From: Parelaphostrongylus tenuis
Taxonomy: Eukaryota; Nematoda; Chromadorea; Rhabditida; Metastrongylidae
Assembly: GCA_019055375.1 (NCBI GenBank)
Contig: JAHQIW010005456.1
Coordinates: 124,001 to 188,000, forward strand
Direction: 5' to 3'
Length of the DNA: 64,000 nucleotides
Positions 20,552 through 32,500 of this stretch are shown here, piece after piece. The first letter of the stretch is position 1. Every line of letters starts with the position of its first letter. Below the pieces are notes generated by a model, which worked only from the letters and a program-made list of their open reading frames with translations, was not told the origin of the DNA and ran no database searches. The position numbers and the translations under genes were made by a program.

Positions 20552-23500
20552 ATGGCAGCACCGACAGTCACGAGTGCAGATCAGCAGCTAATCAATAAAT
20601 TCGCTCGACTCCATCAGGATTCTTTGCAATTAAAGGTGAGACGCGACGATCCTTTGCTTGCTTTCTGCTGACTTCCTTTCTTCTTTTCTTTCGAGCTTTT
20701 CAGAATTAAGAGACCACTTACTGTCACGCAGCCATCGTTAGTTCAAGCCCCATTTATTCCCCGAAATCTTAAAGATTTCTACTTGTTTCTTCCTCTTTAT
20801 TGAGTTCTAAGTTCAAGTTATCTGTTGCTTTGAGCATTCCCCCTTCCCCCCTCCCCCAAATGGTTTATCGCCTCATAAACGCTGGGAGGTGTTCCGGGAT
20901 GTCGTACTACGAAGTACAGTTGAGGTGCAACTTCCCAGCAGGGTCACCTATGATGAGAAGGAGTCCTACGTTTCCACCCGGAAGACCCACTAAGATTGAA
21001 CCGTACCAGGCATGACCGCCGTTTTAGTAGCTACTAGCCGCAAGATGGAGTATTCTCCCTCTGATCCACAAGGACTTCAGTGTGGTGACGACTCTGAGGA
21101 ACCCCCGGCTAAGCTTACCTCGGTACTCTAGGGAAGAAAATAGGTAGACCAAAACAGAGTCCCTGTGCTTGGGCTCACTATTAGTGAAGGCGAGCCGTTC
21201 AAGTTTCAAGTTTGTTTTGAATCTGACGATGCGGAAATAGTGGTCGCTTTCAAATTTAGGCAGATCAGTTGCAGCTCTCAGTGATTTTTATCGGTCTTGA
21301 TAAAGGCTAATGGAACTTGCAAGGCTTTCCCCGGAGCGGAGTTCTAATCTGTCCACGATGGAGTTCCGATTCCCTGTAGCGTCGTAACCAGTATTTTTCC
21401 ACTTTATTGCTTCACGGATAGCTTATATTTTGAACAGAAAAGCTGACGAATAGACGGAATTTCTTGTATAGTTTTATTGGAGGAAGATTTCGAACAATAT
21501 CCATTCTTTTGTTTACCAGAGGTACATAGATGGGCGTTTTATTCCGTGTCCTTCCCAAGAGGTCTACCCCCTAAGTGAAGCTGAGAGGTGTTCCTTGGTG
21601 TCGCATTGCGAGGTATAGCGGGGATTTAAACATCCAGAAGGGTCACCCAAGCTAAGAAGTCCAGCGTTTCCAACTAGTAGGCCCAACTAAGAGTGAACCG
21701 TGCGAAGAATGACCGCCGCCTTGGCAGCTACTAGTCGCAAGGTGGTAATCTCCCTCTGATCCACAAGGACTTTAGTGTGGTGACTACCTGAGAGAGCTCC
21801 GGCTAAGCTCACTCCGGGACTCCATGAAACAACACAGCTAAAACAGCACAGTTTTCCTGTGCTGGGGCCCGCACCACTATCAGTGAGCACGCTCCATTAG
21901 AGTATCAATTTCTTTTTCTAACCTGGCAATGCGAAAATATTGGCCGCTGCTGAATTCAAAAAGATTAACCGCAGCTGTGAGTGATTTTTTGATGATCTCA
22001 ACAAAAACTAACCCTGGAACAAACTTTTGTTTTACGCACAATGAAGTTTTGATTTGATAGCGCCGCGGCTTGTATCCCTTTCACTTTATTGCTTCATCGA
22101 TAGGTCATATTTCGAGCACGAAAGCTAGTGAGCAGACGGAGTTTCTTGCATAGTTCTTTATTGGTGTAGGATTTCCTAACAATATTCATCCTTTTTCGTA
22201 GTAAAAGTACATATTTGAGTGTCACATTCCCTGATTTCAGCACTAAGCACGGCCAGGTGTATTATTTCTTCTCTAAAAATGCTTGTGGCACCAGAATCCT
22301 CGGGTGGAGTCCCACATAAATTCACCAGAAGCATTTGTGAGTCCTCGTTGACCTCTATCAAGATTCAGATTTCCTTTATCTTTTTAGCCATTCTTCCTCA
22401 ATCGGTGCGGTGAAAGCGTCTTGGGCTCTCATTTTTTTTCTCAAGTAATTAAGGATGCCCATCCTCAAAAATTTTCCAAACATTGAAAAGTTTTCAGGAA
22501 TTGATCGTTCTTTTTGATACTCTTTCAGGAGGAGATTAAGAGCTTTCAAATGACGTATTGAACATCGACGAAGCTGCCGACGAGATATTGCTTTTGGATG
22601 ATGAAGACAGTCAATCGATTCCATTTAAGATTGGTCAAACCTTCGTGCATTTTGATAGTGTGAGTTTATAACGATCTACTCAATTCAGTTATGTAGCCCT
22701 ATTCCTTCTACATCCATAGAGATTTGGAGCACTTCTGGCGCAGTGGTTAGAGGAGTCCTGCGACACACACGTGGTCGATGTTCGATGCCTTCCTCATATC
22801 TTATCTAGCCTTGCCTTGGGAATCGGCGAGTTCATAGCAGAGTTAACTGGGATGATAGCAGTAGTGACTTGAAGCATATGTAGACCACCCTGGGTCATTG
22901 AAAGGTCCAGATGTGCTTTTAATCACCTCTCTAGCGGTGCTTAATGATATCGAATGCGTGGCGCAATTCCTCAGGGATTGGTCAAAGCCGAAAGGTTTTG
23001 CTTCACTGTCATCGAGATTCAGCAAATAACTAGATTTTTGAGGTTTTCCAAAATAGCGGCACTCATCTATATAGTTCTACATTAATTAGTTCAGTACCTA
23101 GAGGATCTATCTTGTCCATTATGTTCAAGTTATCCATTCAGAGTACACTCACGCTCCTTTGTCACCTCGAAAAATTTCATTATAAAAATAGCCTCAGATT
23201 GAAGTCTGATACTCCGTCTCATGCTCGAATGTTGATTTTTAGATCAATACCCGCTAACGGATGGTCCTATGTGAGTCGATAAATATCATTCTAAGGTCAG
23301 ATTTTGCTGAAACGCTGGAGTTTTTTCGATATACTGTTGTAAAGTTCGCCTTGAACCTCGTTTAGCACGATGGTTTAGAGCCGTTCCAGTGCAAGGAGGT
23401 TCGATGTTTGGTCACTTCCACGCCCCGAACTCGTTAGGTCTCGCCATCCCTTCGATGTCGGGAAGTGCACGCGACTTTTTTGAGAGCTCAAAGGCCTTAA

Positions 23501-26500
23501 TTTAATACATCGCTAGGCCAGCCACTACTTGTCTGTGATCGAGCTCAGATATGCATCCAATTACCTCCTTTGCGATGCTTGATGAGGTCGTTTGTATGGC
23601 ACATCCCTTAGGGATCGACTAATCCTCGGAAGCTTCTCTACGCTTCGAAGTTCAGTCTGCTTTGTTCGTACATTCAGGGGAGATTGCTCTTGTACTTGCA
23701 TTTTTCGTCGCTACTAAGAAATACGACTTGAAATTTCATGGAAACGTAATTTACTTTCACGAAAGGTAATCTAATTATCTTTTTTTTTCCAACTGCACAT
23801 GCAAAGGAGGATTGAGCAGCTATTTTAAAAGACCGGTTAGCTTCAGTTTCAAAGTTTGGTAGTTAGTGAGTGGTTTGCCTTCCGTGCTTCAGTCAGAGAA
23901 ATATGATGGTAAAGTGGAACGCATGCTTTATATCAGATTTTTTGTGTAAGCCAGAATAGGCAAAGCTTTTGTCCTTGATCAGTCTCTGAGGAATGCGCTA
24001 TAGATTCGACTTCATGGAGCGTTGTTTGAGGTGACTAGGTGCACACATGGTTTTTCCAGTGACTTATAGCGGCTAATCGATGTATGAAGTTAGTGCTGCC
24101 ATCCTCCCAGACTAGTCTTCTACCAATTCACCGACCCCGGGGGTAAGAAGGGATTTGAGAGCCTTGGGCTCGGGATCGAACCATCGACCACGTATGTGCT
24201 GTTTTGTATGTGTGACGAAGCCTTGGTAGTAATACTTTCAATATCTTACCTTTATTTCGAGTGTTTTCTCAGATCATGCTCAGATTCCAGTAGATTTCTT
24301 TATTATTATTTGAGCCAACATGTCATGTGGTGTGGTGATGGGCTCTTGTACAGCGCGATACACGTGTTTCGACCTTGCAGTCTCGTCAGTTGGGCAGAAG
24401 TCGTCATCTTTCAGCCTTTTTAGCCAAACGTCTGTGGTTGTTTCAGTCCCTAAACTAAAAATTGCGAAGACGAACGATTTACACTCTAAGTCAAGCGAAA
24501 TCATCACCGAATTTACAGTGTTGTATTCTCGATTGCTCTTTGGTTGGTATTTCCATAATATCAGATCTTTATTACGAGTGTTTTCTTAAAATTACGCGCA
24601 AATTCAATAGATCTCTTCATTTTCATTTAAGCCAACATGTGTGAAAATTTACGTGTAAATCGTTCCTCTTCGCTACCTCTTAATGTGGGAACCGGAGCAC
24701 CCACAGAGGATTGGCTAAAAACACTGAATGACGAAGGGTTCTGCCCGACTGACGAGACTGTAAGGTCGAAATACGTGTATCGGGCTGTACAGGAGCCCAT
24801 TACCAAGCTTTCAGTATCATCGTACTTTTTGCTATACGCGGTATGAGGCGTTTTCGTTATTTTGGAAATGAAAAAGACGTTGAGAAGAGATGGAGGTAGA
24901 AGTTCGAAAAGAGAGATATATGTTGATTCATACCTTTTGTTTCGGGTGTTTTTTTTAGACTACGCTCAGATTTCAGTGTGCTTGGTATTTACTTTTGAGC
25001 CGTGCTTGTGGTCTGTTATGAGAAAGAGCTAAGGAGTGGACTCCTGAAGAACTGATTGAACGAAAAGGCACCGTGCAACTAACGAGGGTGCAAGGCCCAA
25101 ACACGTGTATTCCAGTGTATAAGTGTCTATAGCAGGCCACATGCATGGCTCAGGTATAAGTGCCAGGCACATGAGTTGGTTTCTTTCCATTCTGAATATC
25201 TCAATGGGCTCTGACATGACGTGGGTTTAGTATTCATTCAAGGTGGAACTTCCGGAACATTTCTCATCATATGTGATCCATGCTATATATCCATATAGTT
25301 TCCCTCGCCTCATTATAACTTGACGTGTTCCTGGTTTTTGATTAATGAACAAGAGATTATCCCAATTGAAATTTTTTGTGCACGACATAGGCAGACGGAG
25401 TTCTCACTGCTGCTATCTGCCATCGTTTCGCACGAACGAAACCTCGCCTTTTCCCGTCAAGTTCCTCCACTCAGCCACGAATTACGACCATATGTCAAAT
25501 TCCCTTATTTGTTACTTTTGTTGAAAGCTCTATATTAGCTCTCGGCGTTGATCGGTTCTTGAGGAATGCGCCATGCCATTCGACTTCATTAAGCATCTTT
25601 TGAGGTGGATGGATGCATATCTGGCCTTTACAATGGCTCATGATGGCCTATCGATCTATCACTTGACCGCTACTTTCTTTCTAGAGAAGTATGGTACCAA
25701 TTCGCAAGCGTAGAAGTGAATAGATGGCTTAATGAGCCTTGAACGGGGTCGAACCATCGACTATGTCTGTGTCGTATGGTTTCTCCAATCACTGCTCAAC
25801 ACCCCCACTCCCCCCCCCCCCCCCAATGCGTTGCATTTAATAATCTTTTTCTAAAAATAACGACCCGTATGCATCCAGGAACATCCTGTCATGTGTCTTT
25901 TAAGTGTCGATGAATTGATACGTCACTGTAGAGGTAGAAAACACCGCACGGCTCTCGAGTGCACTTCCCTCATGGAGCTTTGTAGCACCTTTTACATAGA
26001 AAGTTTTATAATGGGAACTCTTATTTATAGGTTAATTCAGGATACGTTGACGAGTCAACTTGAGGACATGAAAAGAAATACGGAGCAAACTATTAAGGAG
26101 CTCACGGTAAGCATTTTTCCATTACGTATATCGTCGTCATCTCTCATAGCGCCCTACACGAACAATGTGCTGATCCATCGCGTCGACTCTTTTTCAACCT
26201 CGCAATAAACGTTCAATATAATTTTCTAAAGAATGTTCAAAGCCTTAGCAAGGCTGTTACGCTAGAGCCATACAAGTGTTTCGGAGGTCCGTCTTACGCT
26301 TAACAACCGCGCTAAGGTTTTGAACATTCTTTAAAAATTATATTGAATGTGCTGTTCGTTGTTGATCACGACCCACCGACCACACGGACGGTGTATTGTT
26401 CTTTTTGAGTCCAGGAGGTTGCTAAAGGGGTGGGAGATTGCTGCACAGTGTATAAAATAGATAAGACTGACAGCGGAAGCTGTTCTGTGCACTAGAGATT

Positions 26501-27739
26501 TTACAATAAGCGTCCAATTGGGCTAGTTTCCTTGTAGCGTGAGGCCTTATGGATCAGAAAGGATATTCAATCTACAAGATTTTTTTCAAAGATATCCAGT
26601 TCTATGTTGTGGAGCCAGTTGTGCAGAATATAACTTTTGCTGGTATCTCACTGCGGCGGGTGAGAAAAAAAGCTGACGGAGCGCTATGGGTTGAAGTTAA
26701 AGGGGTGTTCTAGAAAATATTTAGTCTTCATAACTATGTGGTAGTTTCTCCGTTATCGGTAATCATTTATAGAAGAGCTTTTTTGGACAAAAACTTTCGT
26801 AGGAGCCTTCGTAGGTGCTCAGAGGACTATATCTTACCACACCTGATTATTCGGTCAGCATTTTGTATACACTAAGACCTGAATACAGTACAACTCAATA
26901 GTTATTAAAGAAAAACCCCACGTTTTTAACACTTAGAATGGGAGTCACCGGCGTTTCGTGACATACTGTGAAAAATCATTCGTACTCGGATAGAAAGTAA
27001 ATTGAAAATGAAAATGAAGAAAAATGAGAGAAAATGAATTTATTTTCCAGCCTGAGTAAGGTCTCTTTTTGTCAGTGTATCTCATAAGACCGATAACTTC
27101 TTCAGTGTAAGTGTTAAGAAGGTGGGGTTTTTGTAAAATAGTCTGAATGTTGAATTGCTGTCTATTGGCTACTTGGTGCATACGAAACATCAACCGAATA
27201 ATTGGATGTATGATATAATACGTCTAGGATCTGACGAAAACGGATTCGCCGAAACGTTAGCCATCAAATAACGACAATTCGTAATTGGCATTTTCACCGC
27301 TCATGCTGAGCTTTAGAGAGAGTCGGACTTTTGATTTACTTTTATTGTAGCAGCGCACTGAAAATGTTTATTCGAAGTTGATGTACAACATTGTAACTGT
27401 CGAGATTTAAGCTATCCATAAGTACTTGAACTTCAAGAAAAAGCAGAAATGCGTTGTCCCTAAAGTGGTTGATTACCGGTAACGACCGAATTATCTAGGA
27501 AGAAAGTCAGTTCTGCGTTTTGCGCAGTAGAACATTTGATCGTGTCTCGTCAAGCCGGGAGAGAAGGACCCTTGAGGCGTTATGGATAAAATAGATATTT
27601 GGTTTTACTTCGTGAACTCAAATATTCTTTAAAGATTCAGGACAAGAATTCATCGTCGCAGCAAGAGATGGAGAACTTGAAACGGATACTTTATGCCAAG
27701 TTTGGTGATCGCATTAATCTCGAATCTGACAAGGATTAG
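20552..27739 (+). CDS. pfd-4: Prefoldin subunit 4 (four exons, one-base frameshift in exon 2)
   Basis: Exons are 20552-20635, 22529-22659, 26041-26106 and 27641-27739 (TAG). Exon 1 reads MAAPTVTSADQQLINKFARL; exon 2 holds NIDEAADEILLLDDEDSQ and IGQTFVHFD; exon 3 is a coiled-coil helix (LEDMKRNTEQTIKELT); exon 4 ends LYAKFGDRINLESDKD, the classic prefoldin-4 C terminus. Prefoldin is a cytosolic hexamer that captures unfolded actin and tubulin and hands them to the chaperonin CCT. Exon 2 is 131 bases, while its neighbours need a multiple of three: after EEIK the frame is lost, and adding one base between 22536 and 22560 would give the family spacing. The joined length would be about 126 residues, normal for the family. 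Either the assembly lost one A in the AAG run or this allele is broken. Introns are large (1.9, 3.4 and 1.5 kb) and full of repeats. Confidence 0.9.
20860..22200 (+). repeat. Tandem duplication, unit about 690 bp, inside prefoldin intron 1
   Basis: The stretch from 20880 is repeated from 21580. Shared blocks are GCTGRGAGGTGTTCC (20881 and 21580), TCCCTCTGATCCACAAGGAC (about 21055 and 21752), and CACTTTATTGCTTCA (about 21402 and 22083). The offset is 699 at the left and 682 at the right, so the copies have gained separate small indels. No coding function is recognised. Confidence 0.85.
22727..23005 (+). repeat. tRNA-derived SINE-like element, family A, copy 5
   Basis: The head is TTCTGGCGCAGTGGTTAGAG, a degenerate B-box follows, the body block reads GTCCAGATGTGCTTTTAATC and the tail CTCAGGGATTGGTCAAAGCC. 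It lies inside prefoldin intron 2. Confidence 0.75.
23365..23640 (+). repeat. tRNA-derived SINE-like element, family A, copy 6 (strongly diverged)
   Basis: The head is TAGCACGATGGTTTAGAGCC and a B-box-like GGAGGTTCGATG; the body reads GATATGCATCCAATTACCTC and the tail CCCTTAGGGATCGACTAATC. It was recognised only by order of blocks. Confidence 0.55.
23955..24200 (-). repeat. tRNA-derived SINE-like element, family A, copy 7
   Basis: The + strand shows the tail first (CTTGATCAGTCTCTGAGGAA), then the body and a B-box complement near GGGATCGAACCATCGACCAC. The A-box head is cut off where fold-back family Q begins. Confidence 0.65.
24239..24830. repeat. Fold-back family Q, copy 1
   Basis: The arms at about 24320-24460 and 24675-24820 are inverted copies. 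GATGGGCTCTTGTACAGCGC on the left answers GCTGTACAGGAGCCCATTAC on the right, and both arms encode the same peptide (FCPTDET..RSK.VYRAVQEP) on opposite strands. A second unit motif (TTTCGAGTGTTTTCTCAGA) occurs at 24256, 24575 and 24945. It lies in prefoldin intron 2. Copy 2 is at 59877-60357. Confidence 0.75.
25525..25800 (-). repeat. tRNA-derived SINE-like element, family A, copy 8
   Basis: The + strand reads the tail (TCTCGGCGTTGATCGGTTCT), the body (GATGCATATCTGGCCTTTAC, TATGGTACCAATTCGCAAGC) and a diverged head complement ending near 25800. A C15 run (25810-25824) follows directly. Confidence 0.75.
25810..25824 (+). repeat. Poly-C run of 15
   Basis: Uninterrupted C15 at the head end of SINE copy 8, within prefoldin intron 2. 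Confidence 0.95.
26212..26347. repeat. Palindromic MITE, family T, copy 2
   Basis: A 136-bp palindrome: the first 47 bases (TTCAATATAATTTTCTAAAG ...) are answered by the last 47 (... CTTTAAAAATTATATTGAA) with few mismatches. The centre carries ACAAGTGTTTCGGAGGT, like the TTTCGGCGGT centre blocks of the copy at 1536-1967. It is in prefoldin intron 3. Confidence 0.85.
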
Positions 27740-28339
27740 TAGTCGTCTCTCTACTATTGATCTTCCATTATGGTTTTTTCTTGTTTCGTACCTGGTTGTT
27801 TGATAAAGTTCTTTCCACACGACTTTGTTTGTGAAGAGATCGATATCGTTCAACGAACTTTTATCGACTAATCGAATTCTGTCATTACTCGTAAAACTGC
27901 TATGTTGTGTATTCGAAGCCGGTATTTATCCGTTTTCAAATCTCAGCATGACTAATCGGTATTTTCCTTAGATGGTTAAGCTAATACGACAGCTAGTAGC
28001 CAGATCTATTCACCGAACGTTTTGATATCTACTCGAGTATTTTACCTCTGTTTTTGGTTTTGTTAACAAGTCAATGTTCACATAAGAACTGCTGAACTAA
28101 CAATTTGTGGCCTATCAGCTTTTCTTTCGCTTTTCTCGATAAACATTCCTTTCTATCTAGAGGCGTGAGCAGTACAAAAAAGGTTTGGGATGTCAAAGAA
28201 AATGCTAAAGTAGGTCGAGGGTGTTCTCTATCTGGATGCTCTTTTTCTTTGAATTAATAATGACTTGTAGGTAAGCAACTAACCTACTGTTTCTTTAGAT
28301 TGTTTGGTGATAAGCAACAAATCCTATATCCTTTCTTAT
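27740..28339. other. 3' flank of prefoldin 4; no gene seen
   Basis: No AATAAA was recognised right after the stop codon. An ATTAATAATG string and T-rich stretches occur further on. Nothing codes convincingly. Confidence 0.4.
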
Positions 28340-28582
28340 TCAGTGATGCTCTGTGACATACAAAACATGCGCTTCAGGCAGGAATTGAACCTGCGTTCCA
28401 CCCATACCTGGGACAAGCGCGTCAGCGGTTGGCTGCTGTCGGCTTCGATGCCCTCTTATCGAGGAAAGAGTCGTAGCCGAGCCATGGTCGTGCTGGTGTA
28501 GTGCTAATGCGCGTCCTTGTACAGGTGAAACGCGGGTTTAATAACCGCCCGGGTCGAATTTCCTGCATTGCATATCACTCGG
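28340..28582. repeat. Inverted pair of tRNA-like 3' halves
   Basis: The left arm (- strand) has GCAGGTTCAATTCCTGCC, a good T-arm; the right arm (+ strand) has CGCGGGTTTAATAACCGCCC. The flanks AGTGATGC and GCATATCACT are also inverted. This is the same design as 15460-15720 with a different tRNA-like sequence. Confidence 0.6.
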
Positions 28583-29150
28583 CTTCTTTGAATGCACGAT
28601 TATAACATCATAACACCGCTACTGAAAGGCTAAAATCGGAAGAATTCCGTGAACTACCCTTTTTTGGCAGTTTTTTTTTGGAGATTTGAACGATCTTTCC
28701 CTGGATTCCTTACTTCCTGCACAGATGCAAAAGTGTAAAATAATCGTATAAATAAGCCTCAATTTAGCGCATTATCTCTGTTAGTATTGTTTAGTGTGTT
28801 TATTGTGTAGTTTTGCGTTGTTATGTTTCCTTTTTGCCACTACCACTTTCGAGCAACTGTTATCTTTCGATAGCAGAGCTCAGTCGGTTTTCGCTGTTAA
28901 AGCGTTCCCTTACAAACTTTTAAGAATCAATCAGATCTTTTTGATTGGTACTTATTCACTCGCCTCGACCGCTAACAAAGCGCTTAACCCTTCTGCTATA
29001 GCAGTCGATCGATTGTACAGCGCAACCCCTAATAGAAGCGCGATTTTCGTTATTCGGTCAGGAGTTTTCCTCCATTTTGAAAGTAAAATCTCAAGTTTTT
29101 TGTGTTACTCTGATGCTCCACGGTTTTCTTTACACGGTCATATGTTTCTC

Positions 29151-29190
29151 ATGTATATATAAATATATATATATATGCATATATATGTAT
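29151..29190. repeat. (TA)n microsatellite
   Basis: Forty bases of alternating T/A with single interruptions (GCAT, GTAT). Confidence 0.95.
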
Positions 29191-29204
29191 AGCTTTCTGT
29201 ACAT

Positions 29205-29575
29205 TTGAAACTTTGAGTGCGAAACGTCTTTTCTCTTCGCTCTTACAGCGTTCTATGATAACCTTTCGCTGTTCTTTTCTTTCCGCTCTTACAACGTTCT
29301 ATGATAACCTTTCAAAAAACCAATTACGGTATCGAAATTCTCGAAATTTTGGCTATCGAACTACTAGTAAGAGTTTGGGGAAGAGCCATATACAAGCCCC
29401 AGCCGACAAATAAAGCAAACTTAGTGTGAAAAATATTCTTATTTTCGCTGTTACAAGTAATAAAGAGGGTTTTTGAAAAATCAAACGTGTTGTTGAAGTT
29501 GCCGAGTTTTGAGCTTTTGAGTGATTACTAAGTGTCATAGAGAAAAATTTTGTTCAGCGAGAAAGACCTTTAAGC
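29205..29575. repeat. TIR element family E, fragment
   Basis: It holds the family's ACAACGTTCTATGATAACC and GAGTGATTACTAAGTGTCAT strings, plus a direct duplication of about 54 bases (CGCTCTTACAGCGTTCTATG and its repeat from 29286). The ends are missing. Confidence 0.55.
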
Positions 29576-32500
29576 AATCGTGTACTCCAGGTGGTACATG
29601 TGGTCCTTTAGTGGTTAAGCCTTTCTCGTTTTTCGTTCTCTCATAGCTCTAGCTTATATATGTTTGCTCGCCTTGACCGCCTACGCAACTCGTAAGCCTT
29701 TCTCGTTTTTCATTTCCTCATAGCTGTCAATGACGAAGGAACTACGACAACATTCACGAAGTGTTAATCTAATGCACTCTGTCGTCTTGTATTCACCTAG
29801 CTTTCTCAGTTTGTCAATAGTCAAGCAGAGCAAGTGGGACCAACATTTTCAAAGTTGTGATTCTCACTTTGTACTCGCGAATAACTTTTATCCTCTCTTG
29901 AATAGACTGGTTTAAGTCCTCAATATCTCAAGGCCAACTGCGTCCATTTAACTTGTTGGGGAGGTCTTCAGGGAAATACCACGAAAAAGTATTATTTCAT
30001 GCTTATAACACATGTTGTGGTGGGGTGGCGGGAAGCAAGCCTCTGGTTCGATCCCCTGTGCCTAGAGTCTCGTGCAATCACTCAAATGAACGCCTAAAAA
30101 CTCCTAGGAACCCTTAGCTTAACCACGTTCGACAGTGTTGCAAGGGGAATTGTTGCTGTAGAACATTCAAAAACGGACAGATTCTTAAGCAGCAGCCAAA
30201 GTAACACGCAAGATGTTCGAAGACATTCGTGTAGAATGAATCTGACGAAACGAACGCAGGAACTTCGGGGATCCATGCAGTGAATTGTGATGACGCGTCG
30301 CATAGAAATAAAAAAAATATGACAAATGTAGGCTGTCGTTCAGTCTTTTATACTGTGGCAGTCTTCCTATTCTTCGGATTGCTCATATTAACTTTTCTGC
30401 TGCTCAGGAAGGTTTTTCGTAAGGTTCAGTTTTTTGGTAATTCGTTGTAAATTGTCCTTTACCTAGTCATAGTTGAAGTCTATCGACTTGCACTTTGTTC
30501 ACGTGATTCAAACCAAGTGGAAATAGTACATTTTCGACGTCACACTTCATTTTCATGTCTACCCATTTCAAATTTCCTCAGGATGTTTTCGAAAGTGGAA
30601 TTGAAAGCTATAGCTTTTTTCTTTCGTTCTGTTTGTACTCATTCTCAAACCAAATATTAATGGAAGTATGGTTTCTATGTAAGATTCAATAGTGAGTACA
30701 TTGATTTTTTGCAACGAGTAGTGGTACTACTCTTCTATATAGGATTTCTTCTTTTTTTTTATCTTACACCATACGTTTTCACAACCTACTATGCAGATCC
30801 CAGCACTTTTTGCAATCGATTTGTTTCCTGGCATTCATCTTCCTCAAGGCTTTTCGAACATTTCACATGTTGCTTCAATTGTGACTGAGGATTTTGTCTT
30901 CTTTGTGAGGTCGTTGTGTCTGGTCAAGATGATTCTCTTTGAACTCGTAGAGGTTAGTGAGCTAAAGTGTAGCTAAGTCGTTCGTTGATTGATCACAAGA
31001 GAGTGTTTGAACCATGATTTGTCTGCCTCTTTCCTTACACTTTATCACTAAAGACTGTGCTACCCCACCCTTTTTGCAAATTGAAGTACATAAATCCTTT
31101 AGCATAGGTCCCAGATCTCTCAGTGATTTATCTGTAAAGTGCACAGATGCAAGCAGTTTGGCGGATCGTAAATCTTCAATATCGCTTGTGGCTGTTTTCT
31201 ATTTTTACGTCTAGATCAACACTTCGTGTTTGGAAATCTACTAAGCCGTTAAAACTACTAGCAATTCTCTATTAAGATAAATTTGAAATCAAAAACTTTG
31301 GACATCTCCGCTAACGTGTTGGAATCTCAAACTCAGGAAGGCCAGCCAGGCCACCATGGTGAACGTGTAGGCCATGACATGCATTGATCTCAATACATAT
31401 TTGTCACTAAATTTTTTTTAACGGCCGGGCGTCCACCATATTTTTTTTCAAGGCAGACTGTTGATTGAGATCTAAGCCAATGAAATCTGCGGATTTTTGT
31501 CAATTAGGTACGAAAATCATACCTAATCCAGGTGAATTTCTGATTTTTTGGATGTTTCGAATGAATAGGGAATAATTGATGAGGCGAAGTTTTCTACAGC
31601 AGAATACAGAATCGTTCTCATTTTATCGTCGCTCATTGCGTTTATCATTTCTATTTTTGAAGCCTAAAAAAAATCAACCATGTTCTAATCCGGGTTTGAA
31701 GCTCAGCTGAAGTTCGAAATTTTGATTGTATCTCAGCATCATTTCGATTGTATTTCAGTCGCATCCTGTCATAGAAAAGTATTAAGCAGTAAATAAAAGT
31801 TGAAATATTTTTGTTTGAAACTTTTTCTTTAAAACTCGATGGCTAACATTTCGGCAACAGCGCCTTCGTCAGAGCCTGGACGGATAAATCATATCATATC
31901 TGATTATTCGGTTAATATTTTGCAATCATAAAAAATCTAATAGAAAAGATTCTAATAAGAATTTCGCATTTCTCCAGTCATGCCAAGATTTAGAAATAGT
32001 CGGACTTTTGAGTTTTTTTCTGAGGTATTTATCCCATGTAAGCTTTGACAGTCGTATTAACAAAGATTGATACATCTGTGGGTGTACGCCCCCGGTAACG
32101 ATGAAACGTGGGCTCAACTTCTGTCTGAAGTCGAATTTTGCTCATCACTCAGATCTATTAGGTTTATTTCGTAGACGTATTTGAATGGAATTTCCCTGAA
32201 GGTTCCTTATAGCACTGTAGCATATCTATAGTTGTAGAAGATATGTACAAAAGCAGTGCATAGCCGACTCTTCATCGAGTTCAGTGTCAATACAAATCAG
32301 TGCTGTTTTAACTCTACAATGCTTATGTAAGATTGATGCATCAACACTTCCGACCATGATGTAATTGATTTTTGTTCTATAAAAAAAGAAATGCAAACAT
32401 CGATCGTCGAGGCTCTGCTACTCAAATATTGTGTCATGGCATCGTACTGAGCAGGATCATTCTCATCTTCTCAGTCCACTCTTCACCCGCTACCACGTTT

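Noticed and set aside
24637..24846. Protein-coding ORF with the FCPTDET reading
   Set aside because: The same peptide appears on the opposite strand at 24280-24507 because the region is an inverted repeat; this is duplication, not coding conservation.
28794..29162. 122-codon + strand ORF after prefoldin 4
   Set aside because: No recognised domain, hydrophobic start without clear signal peptide pattern, and no splice or conservation evidence; treated as chance.
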